Source of the DNA: a bacterium
GTDB lineage: Bacteria > Patescibacteriota > Minisyncoccia > Moranbacterales > UBA2206
Length of the DNA: 19,507 bases
Direction: 5' to 3'
NCBI GenBank assembly: GCA_021779205.1
Contig: JAJYBE010000014.1
Location: 1 to 19,507, forward strand
The position numbers and the translations under genes are program-made. Below the pieces are notes generated by a model. That model saw only the letters and a program-made list of their open reading frames with translations, was not told the DNA's origin and ran no database searches. Positions 14,589-19,507 of the stretch are shown here, one piece after another (the first letter of the stretch is position 1; each line of letters starts with the position of its first letter).

Positions 14589-16520
14589 ATGCGAATTGCC
14601 ATTTTTTCAGACAATTTTTATCCGGAAATAAGCGGAATTTCTGATTCGATTATTTCGCTTGCCAATGAATTGGCAAAAAGAGGGCATAAAATAAATTTTT
14701 ATGTTCCGTATTATACGAAAAATAATTTTATTACGGCAAAACTTGATCCGAAAGAAATAAAATTGCACGATAATATTAAAATTTTTCGTTTAATTTCCAT
14801 GTCCTATCCAATGGCGCCGACCAAACAAGGTCGGTTTGTTTTTCCAATACTGTCCAGTTTTTGGCATATTAAAAAATTTAATCCGGATATTATTTATACG
14901 CAAGATTTTTTTAGTGCCGGTCTTGAAGCCTTGATGCTTTCTCGCATATTGAAAGTTCCGCTTATCGGAACAAATCATACGCCGATTACAGAATTTTTAA
15001 AGTATGCTCCAATTCGTGCTAAATGGATTAATCGATTCGCGCTTAGCTATGTCAGTTGGTATTATAATAAATGCCTCTGGGTTAGTGCGCCTTCCCAATC
15101 GATTTTAGATGAGATGAAAAAAAACGGTTTGAAAAAAAATAGTCAGGCTGTTTCCAACCCGATTGATCTTTCCAGTTTCAGTCCTGTTTGCGCAAACACC
15201 AAAAAGCAGTTGAAAAAAAAATTTGGTTTTTCAAACAGGGTGATTTTTTATGCCGGTCGCTTGGCGCAAGAAAAAAATATTGATGTTATTATTCGTGCTG
15301 TGGCTTTGGTTAAAGAAAAATTTTCAGATATCACTTTTGCCATAACCGGATATGGAAGTGCTAAAGAAGAATTGGAAAAATTAACTAAGGAATTGGGACT
15401 TGAAAAAAATATTATTTTTTTCGGTTATGTCGAGATGGATGTTTTTAGCGAGCTTTATTCCGCCGCTGATATTTTTACAGTGATGAGTACGGCCGAAACG
15501 CAATGCATTAGTATGCTACAAGCTATGGCGGCAGGTATTCCGGTGATTGGGGCCAATGCTTGGGGTTTGCCGGAATATATCGATGAGCGCAATGGTTTTG
15601 TCATTGAACCGGGAGATGTCAATGCCTTGGCTAAAAAAATAATTGAGCTTCTTGAAGATGATAAAAAAAGATTTGAATTAGGGCAAGGTGGCGTTGAAAA
15701 AGTTAAAAAATTTTCTATTGAAATGATTGTTAATCATTGGGAAGATATTTTTCAAAAAGAATTTCAAAAAAAATTTTCCAAATTAAAACTGAGTTTTGTT
15801 ATTCCGGCTTATAATGAAGAAAATTATCTTGGCGATTGCTTGAGATCAATTTTTCAAGAATTGGAAAAAGAAAAAATTAACGCCGAAGTGATTGTGGTGA
15901 ACAATGCCAGCACTGATCGAACGCGTGATGTCGCCAAATCTTTTCCGCGCGCGATTATTGTTGATGAACCAAAAAAAGGCTTGGTAATGGCGCGATGCGC
16001 GGGATATTTGGCTAGCTCCGGAGATTTGGTTGCAAATCTTGATGCTGACACGAGGCTTTGCGAGGGTTGGTTGAATAAAGTATTCGCGGAATTTTCCGTC
16101 AATCCAAAATTGGTTGCTTTGAGCGGACCGTTTATCTATTATGATTTATCGAAAACAATCAGATTCTTTGTTTATTTATGGTATGCGGTTGGAAATTTTT
16201 TTCATCTAATCAATCAATATGTTTTTAAAAACGGGTCAGTTTTGCAAGGAGGCAATTTTATTGTTAGGCGGACGGCAATGGAAAAAATCGGAGGCTTTAA
16301 TTCACAAGTTGAATTTTATGGCGAAGATGCTGATATCGCCAAAAGAATAAGAGCGGTCGGGCAAGTAAAGTTTACCCTTAAATTACCGATATATTCTTCA
16401 GGAAGGCGTTTGTCTGAAAAGGGATTGTTTGCTACGGGGTGGCTATATGCGATAAATTATTTTTGGGTCATTCTTTTCAAGAAATCTTTTTCCAGCGCGC
16501 ACGAAGATATTCGAAAATAA
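14589..16520 (+). CDS. Bifunctional glycosyltransferase: GT4 domain fused to GT2 domain
   Basis: 643 residues, two complete transferases in one chain. GT4 (GT-B fold, about 1-392): MRIAIFSDNFYPEISGISDS at the N-terminus, TNHTPITEF (128-136), IFYAGRLAQEKNID (219-232) and ETQCISMLQAMAAGIPVI (303-320). In the usual E-x7-E pair the first Glu (303) is kept, but the second position is Gln311. The N-terminus resembles glycolipid-forming glycosyl-DAG/PIM-type enzymes. GT2 (GT-A fold, about 399-643): LSFVIPAYNEENYL (401-414), VVNNASTDRTRD (436-447), metal-binding DAD (485-487) and GGNFIVRRTAMEKIGGFN, with hydrophobic segments in the last third that could touch the membrane. A sequential addition of two sugars to one lipid or glycan acceptor is likely. 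No Shine-Dalgarno; the upstream gap is 43 bases. Confidence 0.93.
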   Translation: MRIAIFSDNFYPEISGISDSIISLANELAKRGHKINFYVPYYTKNNFITAKLDPKEIKLHDNIKIFRLISMSYPMAPTKQGRFVFPILSSFWHIKKFNPDIIYTQDFFSAGLEALMLSRILKVPLIGTNHTPITEFLKYAPIRAKWINRFALSYVSWYYNKCLWVSAPSQSILDEMKKNGLKKNSQAVSNPIDLSSFSPVCANTKKQLKKKFGFSNRVIFYAGRLAQEKNIDVIIRAVALVKEKFSDITFAITGYGSAKEELEKLTKELGLEKNIIFFGYVEMDVFSELYSAADIFTVMSTAETQCISMLQAMAAGIPVIGANAWGLPEYIDERNGFVIEPGDVNALAKKIIELLEDDKKRFELGQGGVEKVKKFSIEMIVNHWEDIFQKEFQKKFSKLKLSFVIPAYNEENYLGDCLRSIFQELEKEKINAEVIVVNNASTDRTRDVAKSFPRAIIVDEPKKGLVMARCAGYLASSGDLVANLDADTRLCEGWLNKVFAEFSVNPKLVALSGPFIYYDLSKTIRFFVYLWYAVGNFFHLINQYVFKNGSVLQGGNFIVRRTAMEKIGGFNSQVEFYGEDADIAKRIRAVGQVKFTLKLPIYSSGRRLSEKGLFATGWLYAINYFWVILFKKSFSSAHEDIRK

Positions 16521-16538
16521 AAAAGTAAGATTAGTTAG

Positions 16539-16567
16539 TTGAAATTGAGCATTTTTTGTGTTATTAT
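16539..16567 (+). promoter_or_regulatory. Sigma-70-type promoter for the GH130 genes
   Basis: TTGAAA (16539-16544), 17-base spacer, TATTAT (16562-16567). Transcription would start near 16574, about 19 bases before ATG 16593. It gives the GH130 pair its own expression, independent of the long upstream series. Confidence 0.62.
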
Positions 16568-16592
16568 GCAAATATAAAAAATTATAAAAAAT

Positions 16593-18434
16593 ATGGTTAG
16601 CGATAAAAATTTTTTTGGCCTAGCCGTTTCTCAAATAGGAGAAAAAGTTTTTCTTTTTTGTAAAGAAAAATTCGGCGATGATCAACCAGTACAAATTTTG
16701 ATTGGAGATGATGGGTTGCATTTTGATCGGTTGCCCCAAAAAATATTTTTTAAAAAATTTTTAGGTATAAAAAATAAATTGAAGATAGATGACGATTTTA
16801 GAATCTCAAAGTTGAATGAGCAATATGTGCTTTTCTATAAACAAAAAATAAATGAAAACGAAAAACAGTTAATGGTTGCGATATCAGCGGATGGTATTTT
16901 TTGGGAAAAAATCGGTTCAGTTGAGGGAATTAAGGACTTTGGAGCTGTAATTGTCTTTGATCGTTTGGTTGAAAAATATCTGATGTTTTTTGGAAAAAAT
17001 TCTGTGCAAGTCGCCATTTCTTCTGACTTAAAAAAATGGCGAGTTAAGCGGAGTTCGCTTTTGCGTCCACGCGATGGCTATTTTGATGGTTATCGACTTT
17101 CAGCGGATAATGCTTTTTGGACAAAAGAGGGTGTCGTGCTTGTATATTCGGCGCAAAATAAAACTAAACAATGGGGAGTGGGAGCGGTGCTTCTTGATAA
17201 AAATGATTATCAAAGAATTTTATGGCGCTCAAGCACCTCTCTTTGGCAACAACCAAAAGAATGGAATGGGCGTGCGGTGCGATTTGTCGGGTCGATTTTC
17301 AAAAATAACGAAATTCTATCATATTGGGATTATGCTGATGAGTTGCATGTCATACCTATTTCTTTGGCGCGATTTCCGGTTCATAAAAAAGATATTTATC
17401 AAGAAATAGCCAATATTTCAAAATTAAAATTAAAAAAAGCGAAAAATAATCCCGTGCTTATTCCGCGTGGCGAAAACAAATGGGAATCTAGTGAAACATT
17501 TAATCCGGCAGCGGTAAATCTAAATGGAAAAGTGCACTTGCTTTATCGCGCACTTGGAGAATCGGGCATTTCAGTTTTAGGTTATGCGTCAAGTAGCGAC
17601 GGAATTAATATTGATGAACGATTGGATGTGCCAGTTTATATTCCGTCGCAAATCTTTGAGTATGCCGGGAAAAATGGCGCTAAAAATCCCGCTTATCCAT
17701 ATATGTCCGGGGGTAGCTGGAGTGGCTGTGAAGATCCGCGGATTTCTGTTATCGGCGACATGATTTATATGACCTATGTTGCTTTTAATGGCTGTAATCC
17801 GCCAGGAGTGGCGTTGACTTCAATATCGATTGAGGATTTTTTGCGTAAGAATTGGAATTGGAAAATTCCTAAACTAATTTCCAAACCAGGTGAAATCCAA
17901 AAAAATTGGGTGCTTTTTCCGGAAAAAATAAATGGAAAATTTGCCATTTTACATAGCATTTCTCCGAAAATTTCTATTGATTATTTCAATTCTCTCAATT
18001 CGGAAAAAATAATAATAGAAAGTTATCACAATAATAAATCAGATGAAAATCGTTGGGATAATATTTTGCGCGGAGTCGGTTCGCCACCCATTAGAACGGA
18101 ATATGGTTGGTTGGTGCTTTATCATGCTATGGATAAACGCGATCCAAATAAATATAAAGTCGGTGCGATGTTGTTGGATTATAAAAATCCGGAAAAAGTT
18201 TTGTGTCGCTCTTTTGAGCCTATTTTGGAACCGATTGAGAAATACGAAAACGAAGGATCGAAAGCTGGCGTGGTGTATGTTTGCGGTTCCGTGGTTAAAG
18301 ATGAAAAGCTTTTTGTGTATTATGGTGGCGCCGATAGGTTTACTTGCGTCGCAACTACTCCAATAAAAGATTTTTTGGCAGCGTTAATCAATTCATCCGC
18401 AGCCACTTCATTTCGAAAAATAGCGATTGCCTAA
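16593..18434 (+). CDS. Tandem GH130-type protein: degenerate N-terminal propeller plus canonical GH130
   Basis: 613 residues. The C-terminal half (about 284-605) is a GH130 five-bladed propeller: NNPVLIPRGENKWESSETFN (285-304), SGCEDPRI (377-384) with the catalytic Asp of EDPR at 381, LVLYHAMD, then GAMLLDYKNPEKVL and VYYGGADRF near the end. GH130 enzymes are inverting phosphorylases or hydrolases of beta-mannosides (mannosyl-glucose, beta-1,2-mannan). The N-terminal half (about 1-275) repeats the same design: DDFRISKLNEQYVLFYK lines up with the EDPR blade, and GVGAVLLDKNDYQRILWRSS with the penultimate blade. The catalytic motif there is DDFR, so it has probably lost activity and may bind glycan or form the dimer surface. 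No signal peptide: cytoplasmic. Own promoter; next gene 22 bases downstream. Confidence 0.88.
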   Translation: MVSDKNFFGLAVSQIGEKVFLFCKEKFGDDQPVQILIGDDGLHFDRLPQKIFFKKFLGIKNKLKIDDDFRISKLNEQYVLFYKQKINENEKQLMVAISADGIFWEKIGSVEGIKDFGAVIVFDRLVEKYLMFFGKNSVQVAISSDLKKWRVKRSSLLRPRDGYFDGYRLSADNAFWTKEGVVLVYSAQNKTKQWGVGAVLLDKNDYQRILWRSSTSLWQQPKEWNGRAVRFVGSIFKNNEILSYWDYADELHVIPISLARFPVHKKDIYQEIANISKLKLKKAKNNPVLIPRGENKWESSETFNPAAVNLNGKVHLLYRALGESGISVLGYASSSDGINIDERLDVPVYIPSQIFEYAGKNGAKNPAYPYMSGGSWSGCEDPRISVIGDMIYMTYVAFNGCNPPGVALTSISIEDFLRKNWNWKIPKLISKPGEIQKNWVLFPEKINGKFAILHSISPKISIDYFNSLNSEKIIIESYHNNKSDENRWDNILRGVGSPPIRTEYGWLVLYHAMDKRDPNKYKVGAMLLDYKNPEKVLCRSFEPILEPIEKYENEGSKAGVVYVCGSVVKDEKLFVYYGGADRFTCVATTPIKDFLAALINSSAATSFRKIAIA

Positions 18435-18456
18435 TTATTTTTTTTAATATTTTTTT

Positions 18457-19507
18457 ATGGTTACAGTTTACCGGGATAGAGAAAATCCTGTCTTAGTTGG
18501 GGAAAGTCATAATTCATGGGAAGCGCAGGGCGCTTTTAATGGTTGTCCGATAAAAAGTAAAGACAGGGTGCATATTTTTTATCGCGCTCAATCTTCACCT
18601 ATTTTGCATAATGGTGTTGTGATGGAAGTTTCTTCTATTGGTAGGGCGTCAAGTAAAGATGGGATACATTTCGGGGAACATCACCAATTTATTTCTCCGG
18701 AATTTTCATGGGAACAGTTCGGTTGCGAGGATCCGCGTATTACAAAATTAGAGGATAAATATTATATTTTTTATACGGCACTTTCTGATTTTCCTTTTTC
18801 GGCGAAATGCATCAATGTCGGCTTGGCAATCACCAAGGATTTAAAAAAAATAGAAAAAAAACATCGCATAACGCCTTTTAATGCAAAAGCAATGGCTCTT
18901 TTTCCGGAAAAAATAGATGGAAAAATTTATGCCGCGCTTACGGCAAATACCGATATTCCTCCAGCAAAAATTGCTATAGCGAATTTTGATTGCGAGGAAG
19001 ATTTGTGGTCAGAAAATTATTGGAAGAGTTGGTATGCGTCTTTGGATGAACATGTTATTCCTTTGCAACGAAATATCAGCGATCAAGTCGAGCTTGGTGC
19101 TCCTCCGCTTAAAACCAAAAAAGGTTGGCTTTTAATTTATTCGTATATACGTAATTATTTGGGAACACAAAAAATATTTGGCATAGAAGCGGCGCTTTTA
19201 GATTTAAAAAATCCGCAAAAAATATTAGGCAGAACTGATTTGCCGTTAATGGTTCCCGAAGAAGAGTATGAATTATATGGAAAAGTGCCAAATATTATTT
19301 TTCCTTCAGGAGCGTTGATTAAAAATAAGAAGCTGATTATTTATTATGGAGCGGCAGACACCACTTGTTGCATTGCTGATTGCGACTTGGACGCATTGAT
19401 TAAGGAAATATTAGAAGAGAAAAAAGGGCATTTGAGTTGTAAGCGGTTTGAAAATAATCCTATTTTAGAGCCGATTAGTGAAAATGCTTGGGAAGCTAAG
19501 GCAGTTT
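18457..19507 (+). CDS. GH130-family protein, tandem repeat, 3' partial
   Basis: Open from ATG 18457 to the window end (350 codons, no stop). A complete GH130 propeller occupies about residues 1-320: ENPVLVGESHNSWEAQGAFN (9-28), RVHIFYRAQ, FGCEDPRI (88-95, catalytic Asp92), ELGAPPLKTKKGWLLIYSY, AALLDLKNPQKIL and LIIYYGAADTTC. After a short helical linker (IKEILEEKKG) a second module begins: NNPILEPISENAWEAKAV, the same entry motif as the first. The full protein should therefore be about 650 residues with two propellers, here at least the first with an intact EDPR. Same strand and 22 bases from the previous gene, so cotranscribed. Likely beta-mannoside phosphorylase or transferase; cytoplasmic. 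Confidence 0.88.
   Translation, partial: MVTVYRDRENPVLVGESHNSWEAQGAFNGCPIKSKDRVHIFYRAQSSPILHNGVVMEVSSIGRASSKDGIHFGEHHQFISPEFSWEQFGCEDPRITKLEDKYYIFYTALSDFPFSAKCINVGLAITKDLKKIEKKHRITPFNAKAMALFPEKIDGKIYAALTANTDIPPAKIAIANFDCEEDLWSENYWKSWYASLDEHVIPLQRNISDQVELGAPPLKTKKGWLLIYSYIRNYLGTQKIFGIEAALLDLKNPQKILGRTDLPLMVPEEEYELYGKVPNIIFPSGALIKNKKLIIYYGAADTTCCIADCDLDALIKEILEEKKGHLSCKRFENNPILEPISENAWEAKAV

Noticed and set aside
1..19507. tRNA genes, CRISPR arrays or insertion-sequence ends
   Set aside because: No cloverleaf with a TTCRA-type arm, no regularly spaced repeats and no transposase frame or terminal inverted repeats were seen. The only long repeat pair is VR/TR.

Overview
The window looks like a fragment of a low-GC, compact bacterial genome, most likely a Patescibacteria/CPR lineage. 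This is inference from gene content and style: a diversity-generating retroelement (DGR) with a large AAA+ target, GH130-type 'glycosidase' genes, tight same-strand operons, and almost no Shine-Dalgarno sequences. No rRNA, tRNA or CRISPR array is visible. Every intact gene stops with TAA or TAG.

Region 1 (1-4200) is the main discovery: a DGR. A large AAA+ ATPase gene (open at the left edge) ends in a 117-bp variable repeat (VR, 2242-2358). A matching template repeat (TR, 2629-2745) lies 387 bp downstream. VR and TR differ at 17 positions, and 11 of these are adenines in TR. All 11 adenines in the first 54 bases of TR are changed, and none of the later 8 is. Beyond TR lie an Avd-like accessory gene on the minus strand (2759-3177) and a DGR-type reverse transcriptase on the plus strand (3178-4200) with the diagnostic GxxxSQ box. 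The RT carries two in-frame TGA codons and two slippage-type frameshifts, and the avd 5' end is also out of frame. The system therefore looks like a recently silenced DGR whose diversified target survives intact.

Region 2 (4200-7260) is accessory: a small three-helix membrane protein with a G-tract frameshift, a cytoplasmic clan GH-A glycosidase-like protein, and a secreted protein of unknown function. The secreted protein has a near-consensus promoter and a perfect hairpin terminator.

Region 3 (7260-14545) is one long plus-strand gene series. It begins with an ECF-type sigma factor after an extended -10 promoter, then a large nested inverted repeat, then a small two-helix membrane protein (possible anti-sigma). 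A MacAB/YknXYZ-like export system (adaptor, ATPase, permease) follows, flanked on both sides by anchored DUF5666-like proteins. Three lipid/envelope genes complete it: a PAP2_C (sphingomyelin-synthase-like) protein, an alpha/beta hydrolase and a DedA protein. The likely theme is envelope-stress-responsive export and membrane lipid handling.

Region 4 (14589-19507) is glycan metabolism: a GT4-GT2 glycosyltransferase fusion, then a gene with its own good promoter encoding a degenerate plus a canonical GH130 propeller. The last gene runs off the right edge; it contains a complete GH130 module and the start of another. Together they suggest synthesis or remodelling of a mannose-type glycan, or a glycolipid head group.
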